In this document: one piece after another, positions 51,764 through 62,211 of the stretch
Numbering within the stretch: position 1 is the first letter of the stretch
How the letters are laid out: each line of letters starts with the position of its first letter
Notes under the pieces: model-generated
Database searches by the model: none
What the model saw: only the letters and a program-made list of their open reading frames with translations
Told to the model about the DNA's origin: nothing
Position numbers and translations under genes: made by a program
Assembly: GCA_016946835.1 (NCBI GenBank)
Contig: JACVTC010000008.1
Coordinates: forward strand, 127,501 to 191,500
Origin: Neocallimastix lanati (nom. inval.)
Lineage: Eukaryota; Neocallimastigomycota; Neocallimastigomycetes; Neocallimastigales; Neocallimastigaceae
Direction of reading: 5' to 3'
Length of the DNA: 64,000 nt

Positions 51764-51836
51764 ATTCAAATATTGTAGTGGTAATTACGTTTGCTTTACA
51801 AGCAAAATGTCTCTGGTTTGAACCCGGGTTTGAGTA
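51764..51836 (+). tRNA. tRNA-Val (anticodon UAC) or tRNA-Val pseudogene
   Basis: A 73-nt cloverleaf can be drawn. The acceptor pairs 51764-51770 with 51829-51835 (7 bp, one G-U). The D loop AGTGGTA keeps G18-G19. The anticodon stem is TTTGC/GCAAA (51790-51794, 51802-51806) with loop TTTACAA, giving anticodon TAC. The variable loop is ATGTC. The T stem is TCTGG/CCGGG with loop TTTGAAC, and the discriminator is A. A run of T (51847-51856) follows as a pol III terminator. The layout matches eukaryotic tRNA-Val (TAGTGTAGTGG... ACG). Defects: the invariant C56 of the T loop is T, which also weakens the B box, the D stem pairs poorly, and position 1 is A. It may be a pseudogene. Confidence 0.6.
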
Positions 51837-51859
51837 TGAGTGTAATTTTTTTTTTCTAT

Positions 51860-52680
51860 TGATATACATATATTGATTTAGAAATATTATTACGCCAAAG
51901 AATACTATCATTAGATTTTTTTTTTTTTTCTTTCAACGATCTATAATTATTATTTATTATTATTTTTGCATTGTTACTATAATTGTAGGAGTCGTTCCTT
52001 TTGATAACCCTAGTTTTAAATTCTTGTCCCTTTATTTTATCTTCTTCTGTCATTAATGTGTATTGAGAATCATTTTCACAATAATTAGAAAAAGTCTCCA
52101 TGTTTTCGTGCTTATTTTTCTAATTATTATTTATAAGTTTATTATATTCTTTCCATTAGAATTCATCATTATCATTTTCAGGTTTGTATTATTATTAACA
52201 TGGTTATTATATATATTTTTCTGTAATTCTGACAATCTTTCTCAAGAACAAGCATATTTGGATAAATTCTGGTTTTAATTGCTTCAATGTAATCATCCAT
52301 ATTAATTAATTTTTTATAATTTTCATCCAATTTCTGATATTTTTCTTTATATTTAAAATTAAATTGCTTAATGATTTCATTATTTTTTTTTATTTTTAAT
52401 GATTTTTGCTTCCAACATTTGTCACTGGATTTAATATCTAAATAATTTTCTATATTGCGATTTTAATTTCGATAAAAGTTTGATATCTTTTTTCATTTTG
52501 TTGTTTTAAATTATTTATGATACTTCATATTTCTTTATTCACACATTGTTTTAAATATACAATTATTCTTTCTTGTTTATTTATAATATATATATATACA
52601 TTACATTTTGGAACTCCATTAACCACGCGTCTATACTATTGAAATTTTAAAATAAAGGTAAATCTTTTAATAACGCTGTA
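51860..52680 (-). pseudogene. Gag-like retroelement N-terminal remnant
   Basis: Right to left: NSIDAWLMEFQNVM near 52645-52605, IVYLKQCVNKEI near 52565, YQKLDENYKKLINMDDYIEA near 52340-52280, TRIYPNMLVLEKDCQNYRK near 52275-52220, then METFSNYCENDSQYTLMTEE at 52101. The D-A-W-L-x-x-F/E-F motif is characteristic of LTR-retrotransposon Gag starts. Stops and frameshifts separate the pieces. It is related in style to 49.3-51.4 kb, but the two are split by the tRNA-like sequence. Confidence 0.5.
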
Positions 52681-53825
52681 ATAACTTTTTTTTTATTATT
52701 ATTTAGTAATATAAATACAATAATTTAATTATGTAAAATTTTTAAATATTATTATTATTAATTTATCATATTATATATATATATTTTTTTTTCATTCTAT
52801 ATTATACATTATTATTTTTGTAACGATATCAGCATCTAGTAGATCGGGTGTATTGAGAATAAGAAAAGTTAAAATTTAGTAGGGGATAAGTATTACCTTG
52901 CTTAAATTTTAATTTATTTAATTTTTATTATATATATATTATTTTTTATTAGTTATTAATATTTTAATATTTTTTTTTTTTTTAGAATTATTGAATTAAT
53001 TTTATATCATTAATTCATTTTTGTTTTAATTTTTAAAAATATAATAATATAATATTTTTCAATAATATTAAGTAAAAGTATTAATTTTATTTATTTATAT
53101 TTGTTAATATAGAATTTTTATTTTAATTCAAATAAATTCTTTTTATACATTTTATTCATTACATATTAAAATATAAATAGATATTATTTATCAACAATAT
53201 AATTTATTTGTAATTATACAGATATTAATTATTTATATTAAATATTCCTTCTGTAACGCAGGCTATTAACAACAGGTCAGCACTAAAAATAAATTATTAA
53301 TAAGTAATATTATTAAAAGTTAATGAATTTTGCTTTATATACTTTTACTTTATTTATTTGTTTTATTTATTTATTTATTTATTTATTTATTATTAATATT
53401 ATTATTTTTTGAATTACTTATTAAATAGTTAAATAATTAAATTGATTAATAAAAACACAAAAAAAAAAATAAAAATTTTTGATTCAAACAGCTATTATTT
53501 ATAATTTTTGATTTTAAATTGTAGTAAAGGTAAAAAATGTTAAAATCTTTCCAAAAAGTTCTGAAAATCAATTATAATTATTATTAAAATGAATCCTGTT
53601 ATTAAAATACATAAAATATTTAATTTTTAGAATATTCGAACTTATTCCATATCGGATAAGTTTTATAACTTTCTATAAATTATACAGAAATAATTAAATA
53701 AATATTTTAAAATAATTTTTTTTGGATTAAGGTCTAAGTCGAACCCGAGTAATCCATATTGATGCCTTAAGTATTAATCATTAAGACATTTTAACTAATC
53801 TAATAGATTCGTTACATCTTCTGAT
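52681..53825. other. AT-rich stretch with isolated TGTAACG words
   Basis: TGTAACGATATCAGCATCTA near 52818 and CTGTAACGCAGGCTATTAAC near 53254 look like LTR-edge fragments; TGTAACGAATC near 53812 belongs to the next element. No coding signal otherwise. Confidence 0.4.
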
Positions 53826-55600
53826 ACTCCTCCTCAAATCAATTCTGAGTTAGAATTGATTTACTATGTGAGGTTATTCAAGTTTAACAAAAAGAGAATG
53901 CCTGAATTTATTCATTAAAGAATTATTTAAATATTTAGTAAAACCATCCTCTAAATTTTTTTAAGATTTAATATACTTTAATTTTATTTTGCCATCACCA
54001 ATTAATTCTCTTATATAATGATATCTAATCTCGATAGGTTTGTTTTTTTGGGATGGAATGGTTGGTACTATTATATATTGCTACTTTATTATCAATATTT
54101 ACTATCAGAAAATTTATGCTGTATTTTAGTTCCTTCAATAAATTTTCATTCCACATGGCATACTTCACGAATTCGCTAAGACCTTAGTATTCTGCTTCCA
54201 TGGTGGAAGTTGAGACACAGTGCTGAAGTTTAGAAAATCAGCTTGTTGGTGAATCATCAATCTTGATCAGGAAATCTTGAAGTAAACTTTTGAGTAGTTT
54301 TATTGCCAGCTTAGTCAGCATCTGTATAAATTTTTAATAATATTATTTTTTAGAAAAATGTAATTCATAGATAGTAGGTAGTATATTTTAAATCTTTAAA
54401 AATCATAATCACACTTTCCCAAATCTTCCATATTTAGGTTTTTGGATTTTCTAGGTGCTTTATTGACAGCGAATAAAATATCTGGGTGTGTGCATATGAC
54501 CAAGTATAAAAGATTGCCTATAGCACTTTGATAAATTGTTTTAATTAAATGGCTTTAATTCATAAATGTTCATTTTCTATAGGAATCAAATTTTTGGTCA
54601 GTTTATTTTTTCTTGTAATGAATTTATTTAATATATCATTTATATATCTTTTTTTTTTGGTGTAGTATATATCTGTCTTTGTAGTTTTTCAAATTTTTTA
54701 TGTCAATTACAAAATTCACCACACCAATGTCTTTAATGTTAAATTTATCTTTAATCGTTCGTTTCACTTTTTCAAATTCAGAAAGATTTCTGGCTATTAA
54801 TATATCATCTACATAGACAGCTAACATACACTCAATATTATTTTTCGAATCAAATTTGACGTATATATATGGATCACTTTTTTAATCTTATAAAATTTAT
54901 TTTTAATAACTCTTCATTTAGTTTATTATTCCATTCTTTACCTGCTTGCTCCAGTCCGTAAAGTACCTTTTCTAACTTTCAAAACTGCTTTTTTGCCAAA
55001 TGAAGAATGCTCTTCAGGGATATACATATATATATTCTTATTAAGTTTAGCATTTAATTATGCCAAATTTATATCTATTTGTTTTATAGCAAAGTTTTTT
55101 TTATACAGCTATTGTAGTGATAATTCTAATAGAATCATGTTTAAGCGTAGGGAAAAAAGTATCTTTATAGTCTATACCATATATTTGTGTGAATCCTCTT
55201 GCCACAAGTCTCGTTTTTCTTTTCACAATATTCCCATTAGAATCTCATTTGTGATATCTTGGTTAGATGTGCCTTTATCATAAACCAAAGGAATCATCAA
55301 ATTTATCAGGAATGTAGTTATCTATGTTGTCTTTAATGTCACGTTTTCTTTTGCAATTTAACTTTCTCTTTGGTGACATATATGTCTAAGTTATTTATAC
55401 ATAATAAATAAAGTATACTTGTTCTCCACTCCAAATAATTCTCAGGAGTTAATTCAATTACTCAATTAAAATTTTCAGAATAATTGAATGTAATGCCTTT
55501 TTAAATTTGAGAGTTGTTCTCATTAATGGGAATGACTTCGCTCTCAATTTGGTTTTGGTGTTGAATGTTTTTTTCCTTCCTTTTCTACTCATGATGAAGT
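53826..55600 (-). mobile_element. Ty1/copia RT-RNase H remnant
   Basis: Right to left: GNIVKRKTRLVARGFTQIYG near 55240-55170 (RT start), AVYVDDILIARNLSEFEK near 54825-54770 with the catalytic YVDD box, and DIGVVNFVIDIKN near 54730. RNase H follows: FSKLQHCVSTSTMEAEY near 54240-54190, LSEFVKYAMWNENLLKELK, LIGDGKIKLKYIKS near 54010 and LEDGFTKYLNNSL near 53950. A polypurine tract TTTGAGGAGGAG (about 53838-53827) lies just after. Gag, protease and integrase are absent. The RNase H end resembles that of the minus-strand element at 29-33 kb. It is broken by frameshifts and stops. Confidence 0.8.
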
Positions 55601-56032
55601 TAAAATGTTTAAATATTATTTTTGAAAATAAGAAAAAAAATTTTTTTTTTTATTTATATAATTTAGGATCAAATATTTATTATTTAGAGTATTTATAGTA
55701 AATTAATTAAAATAATTATTCTTGTGATGATTTATTTACGTAATTTTAATTATTTTTAACAATGTTTTAGTCACATTTGTAAAATCTATAATATATATAG
55801 ATTATGAATTGATAATTTTTTATTTTTTTTTTATTATATATTTATGAGTTTTATTTTTAGTTAATGAAATCTTTAAAATATATTGCTGACTATTTTCAGC
55901 TCATATTAAATTTAAAATGTATTACATTATTTGTTTATGACGATAATTTCTTTATTTAATTAATTAATATTATGTATATAAATATATAATTTAATAGTGT
56001 ATATAAATATAAGTATTATAATAATAATTATA

Positions 56033-56074
<42 letters not shown>

Positions 56075-56269
56075 TTTATTAGAATAAAAAAAATAATTAG
56101 TATTATTAAATAGATATATATTCATAAGTTTAAATTATATTTAGATATACTGAGCTTAATTATTACAAGATTACTAGATGTAAGTCTAATGAGACTCTTT
56201 ATCTTTCAATAATATTAAGTAAAAGTGTTAATTTTATTTGATGATACTATTTTATATTAATATATAAAA

Positions 56270-56308
<39 letters not shown>

Positions 56309-56340
56309 TATAATATATATATATATTAATAAATACTAAT

Positions 56341-56377
<37 letters not shown>

Positions 56378-57290
56378 TAATAATAATAATATAATAATAA
56401 TAAAATATGAATGAATAATTAAATGTTTTTTGTAATATTGAAATTACCTTTCATCTCCAAAATTATAGGAAGAATCTCTTGATCGTGGAAATCCAAATTT
56501 TTAAAAATTAATCATTAAAATTATTATAATCATGATCTTTTATATCTATTTAATATATATATATATATATTTTTTTTTAATTGCATCTTTTGAAATCTTT
56601 GCATATGTTATAATAATAATAATAATAATGTTCATCGTTAAAATTATATATTATTTTAATACAAATATGAGTTGAAATTAAAATTAAAATATATTTAATA
56701 AAATATATAAATTAAACAAATATAAAATAAAAAAATAAAAAAATTGAATCCCTTATAATTTCCAAATATAAAATATAAACGAATTATTTTATTCATAATA
56801 AAATAATAAATAATAATAATAATAATTATAATAATGATAATAATAATAATAAATTTTTTGAACAATCTATTAAAAGAAAAAAAGGGAATAAATTTAAACA
56901 TTATTCATTATCTCATAATTAAAAAAATAAATAACCTTTAAAATTAAAATTTAACTTTTAATTAAATATTTTAATAATTTTTTTTTTTTTTGTGTTTGTG
57001 TGTGTGTATTTGAAAAAAAAAAAAAAAAAAAAAAAAAAATTCCAAATTTTAATATGTATTAATGGTATTAAACTAATTAATTTAATTTATATTATGGGAA
57101 GAATTCTTTAAATCTTTTTTTTTTTTTTTTTTTTTTAATAATTTTTTTTTTTAATGATAATTAATATCAATGTAGTAATATTTAAAGTTTTGATTATGTT
57201 TCACAAAAAATAATTTTACTTCGTTAAAAAGTTCTTAGTGAAATTCTGTTTTTGTATTTTTAAATTTATGATATTTTAAACATAAACGAA
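55601..57290. other. AT-rich desert with AAT/ATT microsatellites
   Basis: ATT runs near 56036-56072, AAT runs at 56272-56306 and 56346-56405, TA runs and poly-A/T near 57014-57039 and 57117-57136. No gene or RNA. Confidence 0.55.
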
Positions 57291-57825
57291 GGCATATTTC
57301 GAAAAATTTCATTTCGGAAAAATTTCATTTCGCAAAATTTACACAAAAAATTTCAATTAGGAAAAATTTCATTTCTCAAAATTTTTTTAAAAAGTTAATA
57401 AATAAATAAATAATATAAAATTATTCAAAAGATTAAATAATAATATTTAAATAATTTAATTGATCATTTTTACACCTTTTAAGTCCTTGCGCAGTATTTT
57501 AAAAAAAACTTAAATTATTAATAAATTTTTTTAATAAAAGAAATATTTATAAATAATCCAGTGAAAAAAAAAAAAAAAAAAAAAAAAAGATGAGGACATC
57601 TTAAAAAAAGGGAGTTAAAAGTAGCACAAAGTTAGAATGATTTTAGGTGTTAACAATTTTTATTTTTTATTTTTTTATTTTTTATTTTTTTTATTTTTTA
57701 TTTTTTTTTTTATTTTTTATTAATAATTCCTTTTTTTTATTATATTATAATAAATTTATTATTTATTTGTTTTATTTATTTATCTATTTATTAAAATTTT
57801 TCGAAATGAAATTTTGTGAAATGCC
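57291..57825. mobile_element. MITE-like element with GGCAT... terminal inverted repeats
   Basis: The left end is GGCATATTTCGAAAAATTTC then ATTTCGGAAAAATT. The right end, reverse-complemented, is GGCATTTCACAAAATTTCAT then TTCGAAAAATT. Length is 535 bp. Inside the left end, AAAAATTTCATTTCG is tandemly repeated. No transposase and no obvious target-site duplication. Confidence 0.6.
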
Positions 57826-57999
57826 ACACACTCAACATAAATCTTATGATAAAGTATGCCTTGTTCAAATTCTCTTGTTGAGAGAAGTTTTATTTATTTA
57901 GTTTTTCAGTTACGAAAATTTATTTATTTATTATTTAAAAATAATTATAAAAAATTATTCAATACATATATTTAATTAGTAAATATAAAAGAAATTATA

Positions 58000-58290
58000 A
58001 AATAAATTGGCATAAAACATTGCAAAGAATAATTATAAAGAATTATTCTTGCTTTTATATTTGTAATTTATAAAGAATTATTCTTGCTTTTATATTTGTA
58101 ATTTATAAAGAATTATTCTTGCTTTTATATTTGTAATTTATAAAGAATTATTCTTGCTTTTATATTTGTAATTTATAAAGAATTATTCTTGCTTTTATAT
58201 TTGTAATTCATAATAAACTATTTAATTAATTAATTCTCTTAGAATAACTATAAAGTATCTAAAGTATTTAATATAAAAGTATAAAATAAA
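58000..58290. repeat. Dispersed repeat, copy with 35-bp tandem expansion
   Basis: It opens GGCATAAAACATTGCAAAGA and ends ATAACTATAAAGTATCTAAA, as in the copy at 38490-38640. Here ATAAAGAATTATTCTTGCTT plus TTATATTTGTAATTT occurs five times in tandem. Confidence 0.88.
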
Positions 58291-59330
58291 ATATAAAATA
58301 TTAAAATAAAATATTCATAAAATATTAATATTATTATAATTAATAAAATATAAAATATTAATATAAAATAATAATTATTAAAAATAATTAAAAATATAAT
58401 AAAATAAAATATCAATAATAAAAATAATATAAAAATAATAAAAAGATATTTATAAATTTAATATTAATAAAATATATAATTATACTATTAAAAATAGATA
58501 ACACATTGATCTAAAAAATAGGTGTAGTAACATATTTGTATATTTAATAATAATTATTAAATATTAAATTTATATCTTTTTAATAATTTTTATAATATAT
58601 TATTAATTATTCATTATTATATTATAATTACTATTATAATATATACTAAATTACATATTATTTTATAATATATTAAATTATATATTTATTTTATAATTAT
58701 ATATTATTATATTAAAATATAATAATATTCTTATATTTAACTTTAATAGGACTTAAATAATCTTATTTTATTTTATATTATATAATATATTATTATGTAT
58801 TATTTTATATTTATTTTATATTTTTGCATATAATATACATTTATTATTTAAATATAGATATTGTATTCTTATATATATAAATATATTATATGTTTAAAAT
58901 ATATTTCATATTATTAAATTTTATAATTTTAAAATGTAATTTCTTAATAATAAAATAACCAATTTCTAATAAAATTAATTTAGAAAAGGTTTTTTAGTTT
59001 TTAGGAAAAGTAATAATAAATTAAAAAAAGATAATCACTCTATTATTATAATTAAAATATAGCACATAAAAGTCCCGCATATCAACATAAAAGTCACGCA
59101 TATCATAGGATTGATCACGTTATTTTCGATCACGTTTTATTTATGTCAAGTAATTGCAAATGATTTATTAATAATTAAAGTTTTTATTTCCTTTTATGTA
59201 ATTCTGCTTCTTATTTTAAACATTAAACCTTAATATATTCCAAAATTATAATTAACCATTACAGTATTTTGTGTTATACAAATAAGCGAAGTAATTAATT
59301 AATTAATTAATTATTTATTTATTTATAAAT
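58291..59330. other. AT-rich desert, includes 54-bp LTR-like repeat copy 2
   Basis: 58522-58575 is identical to 24827-24880 (it starts GTGTAGTAACATATTTGTAT); no element body follows, so it looks like a solo LTR edge. Near 59070-59140 there are two copies of ACATAAAAGTC(C/A)CGCATATC and then GATCACGTTATTTTCGATCACGTT. No gene. Confidence 0.6.
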
Positions 59331-59401
<71 letters not shown>

Positions 59402-59402
59402 T
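59331..59402. repeat. (TTTA)n microsatellite
   Basis: About 17 perfect copies. A direct repeat AAATTTTTTTCCTATGTGGA follows in two copies (59421, 59460). Confidence 0.92.
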
Positions 59403-59970
59403 TATCACTATTGTTGTTGTAAATTTTTTTCCTATGTGGAAAATTAATTCAATCATTATTAAATTTTTTTCCTATGTGGAAAATTAATAATTCTAAATGT
59501 TAAGAGATAGCATAATTATAAAGTATATATTTTAAATTTAAAAAACATATTTTAAATTTAAAAAAAAAAAAAGTATACTTTTTAAATGTAACAAATTAAA
59601 GCTAAAAAATAGATTATATTATATAGATAAATTATGTATATTATATAACTTTTTTATATTCTTTTCACTAAGATATAATATCAATTATAGTAGTATCAAA
59701 AACTCTAATTATTAATTATTAAATAATAATAATAATAATTATTATTATTATTAACAAAAAGTTATAGTTTTAAACAATGATTATATTTGGTCTAATGTTT
59801 TGTTTCATTTATTTCCTCCAATTTTAAAATATCTTATTTCAAAAAATCAATATGAGTAAGAATGAACGGAATAATTACCCAATCATCTATGAATAAAATT
59901 TGGTTATAATTAAAGTTTTATTTTTAATTTTAAAATTTTGTATAGTATTTCACTTACAAACAAAAAAAAA

Positions 59971-59978
59971 TATAAAAG
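59971..59978 (+). promoter_or_regulatory. Candidate TATA box of the methyltransferase gene
   Basis: TATAAAAG about 126 bp upstream of the ATG at 60104. It is the best TATA match in an otherwise TA-rich region, where chance matches are common. Confidence 0.35.
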
Positions 59979-60103
59979 GAACGAAAGAAATTTTAAAATT
60001 TTAAAATATAGTAAAACAAAAATAAATAAATACACATAAATTGTGTAAATAAATTTATAAAAGAAAATACTTAATAGTATAATAAAAAAAAAATAAATAA
60101 ATA

Positions 60104-60742
60104 ATGAAAGATTACAAAGAATTATCGAGAATAGAATTTAATAAACAAGCTGAAAAGTTTGATACTGCTAAAAATTATTATAAAGTATGTCAAGATTCTC
60201 ATGACCCAGCTAATAAAGAAGTTGCCAAAGAACCATTTAAGAATTTTCTTGATATGGGATGTGGTACAGGTAATACCATTGAATCTCTTATAAAAAATTA
60301 CCCAGATGCGCACTATACTGGTATTGATATAGCCGAAAAAATGATAGAAGTTGCTAAAAAGAAAGTTCAAAATGAAAATGTTGAATTTGTAGTTGGTGAT
60401 TCTGAAAACCTTCCATTTGAGGATAATAAATTTGACGTTATTTTGTGTAAAGAAAGTATTCACCATTATCCAAATCCGGAAAAATTCTTTAATGAAGCTT
60501 ACAGAGTTTTAAGACCAAATGGTAGATTAATCATTGTGGATATGAATGTTAATGCTGTAACACGTTTATTCTGGAATAAGGTTTTATTCCCACATATTAT
60601 TAACCTGGGTGATTGTCATGTATTTAGTGAAGCCGAAATTAAAGAATATTATACTAATCATGGATTTGTTGTATTAAATTTCCAATCTCTTCCAAAATGG
60701 AGATTTATTAGCAGTGGTAGAAAAGTTGAAAAGGAAAATTAA
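60104..60742 (+). CDS. Class I SAM-dependent methyltransferase, bacterial type, intronless
   Basis: 212 residues, one exon, start MKDYKELSRIEFNKQAEKFD. SAM-binding motif I is FLDMGCGTGNTIESL (about 47-61), the acidic residue ending strand 2 is in YTGIDIAEKM (about 71-80), and motif II/III is VVGDSENLPFEDNKFDVILC (about 101-120). KESIHHYPNPEKFFNEAYRV and LRPNGRLIIVDM follow. This is the Methyltransf_11/UbiE-like fold acting on small molecules. The substrate cannot be told from sequence; the SRIEFNKQAEKFDT opening and HHYPNPEKF motif are typical of uncharacterised methyltransferases of gut Firmicutes. The lack of introns (the other genes here have up to nine) and lack of Asn runs suggest acquisition from bacteria. 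Coding DNA is less AT-rich than its flanks. The ATG at 60104 is the first in frame and sits in an AAATAATGAAAG context. Confidence 0.88.
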   Translation: MKDYKELSRIEFNKQAEKFDTAKNYYKVCQDSHDPANKEVAKEPFKNFLDMGCGTGNTIESLIKNYPDAHYTGIDIAEKMIEVAKKKVQNENVEFVVGDSENLPFEDNKFDVILCKESIHHYPNPEKFFNEAYRVLRPNGRLIIVDMNVNAVTRLFWNKVLFPHIINLGDCHVFSEAEIKEYYTNHGFVVLNFQSLPKWRFISSGRKVEKEN

Positions 60743-60959
60743 TTTTTTCAATATAATTATAATAAGCTTTATTCTATCTTATTCATTAATAATATTTAAC
60801 ATATAATATTTAAATAATAAGTTTATTTTCAAAAAAAGAAAAAAAAAATAACTATATCTATCAATTATTTTAATGAATTACTCATTTTAATAATTAAATT
60901 TAATTTAAATTTATTAATATTAAAATAGCATATCATTATAACATTAAATCATTATATCT
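60743..60959. other. 3' region of the methyltransferase gene
   Basis: AT-rich with AATAAT/AATAAG polyadenylation-like words; nothing else. Confidence 0.4.
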
Positions 60960-61320
60960 AGTAATAACAATAATAATAGTGGTAATACTAGTAATAAAAT
61001 AATAATAAAAATAATAAAATATAAAGAAAAATAAGGTTAAAAAAAGAAGAATTGTGAAGCATAAACAATAAAAAAAAATCCCTTATATGTAATGTAAATA
61101 ACAATAATTGTAAATTAAAATAAATGTAAAATTTTATTATTTCTAGCAATAACAATAATAATAGTATTAATAATAGTAATAAATTAATAATACTAATAAT
61201 AAAATATAAAGAAAAATAAGGTTAAAAAAAGAAAAATTATAAAACATAAACAATAAAAAAAAATCCCTTACATGTAATGTAAATAACAATAATTGTAAAT
61301 TAAAATAAATGTAAAATTTT
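60960..61320. repeat. About 180-bp tandem duplication
   Basis: Two copies each run from TAACAATAATAATAGT... through AAATATAAAGAAAAATAAGG, AAACAATAAAAAAAAATCCC, TTA(T/C)ATGTAATGTAAAT to AAATGTAAAATTTT. They differ in AAT copy number and a few bases. Confidence 0.88.
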
Positions 61321-61389
61321 AAAGATAAAAATTATATATATATATATTTTTTATTGTTACTGTTATTATTATTATTTTATTATTTTATT

Positions 61390-61772
61390 ATTTTTATTTT
61401 TATTTTTATTTTTATTTTTATTTTTATTTTTATTTTTATTTTTATTTTTATTTTTATTTTTATTTTTATTTTTATTTTTATTTTTATTTTTATTTTTATT
61501 TTTATTTTTATTTTTATTTTTATTTTTATTTTTATTTTTATTTTTATTTTTATTTTTATTTTTATTTTTATTTTTATTTTTATTTTTATTTTTATTTTTA
61601 TTTTTATTTTTATTTTTATTTTTATTTTTATTTTTATTTTTATTTTTATTTTTATTTTTATTTTTATTTTTATTTTTATTTTTATTTTTATTTTTATTTT
61701 TATTTTTATTTTTATTTTTATTTTTATTTTTATTTTTATTTTTATTTTTATTTTTATTTTTATTTTTATTTT
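61390..61772. repeat. (ATTTTT)n microsatellite, about 64 copies
   Basis: A near-perfect hexanucleotide array of about 380 bp. Any open frame through it (Phe-Ile repeats) is a by-product of unit length. Confidence 0.95.
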
Positions 61773-62211
61773 TAATTTTATTTATTTTGATTTTGATTTT
61801 TGATTTTGATTTTGATTTTATTCAATCTGTACTTTACATTATTATTTCAACTATTTATATTATTTTATTTTAGTTTATTCAATCTGTACTTTACATTATT
61901 ATAAATTAATAAATAGTTTTCAAAAGAAGTATTATAAATATTATATAATTATTAACTAATCACTAAATTATTATTTACAAAATCTAAAATCTATTAAATG
62001 ATCAAAAACAATTTTATATTTCAAGCTTTCATATATTCAACACCAATATTTTTTATTTACTATTTAAAGGGAATTTACTTTCTCTTTTATTTTTTAATTT
62101 ATTTTATTATATATATATAAAAAAAAAAAAAAATTTTTTATCTATTTTTTTATTATTTTTATTATTTTTTATTTTATTCTTCTTTTATTTTATTTTTTAG
62201 GCTTTCTTGAA
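61773..62211. other. AT-rich stretch upstream of the LINE
   Basis: Contains two copies of TATTCAATCTGTACTTTACA (about 61819 and 61877). A pyrimidine-rich run ending TTATTTTATTTTTTAG stands directly before the LINE ATG, resembling a 3' splice site. No 5' exon is visible. Confidence 0.45.

Noticed and set aside
53740-53830. tRNA-like sequence on the minus strand with GGGTTCGACTTAG
   Set aside because: The B-box-like word is good, but the T stem does not pair and no anticodon arm can be drawn; more likely part of an LTR.
60122-60466. 114-codon minus frame
   Set aside because: Antisense of the methyltransferase, no domain.
61390-61772. Telomeric repeat
   Set aside because: The ATTTTT unit has no G-strand and is flanked on both sides by genes; a simple microsatellite.
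61354-61803. 149-codon plus-strand open frame of Phe-Ile repeats
   Set aside because: It is the (ATTTTT)n array read in one frame; hexamers never create a stop there.
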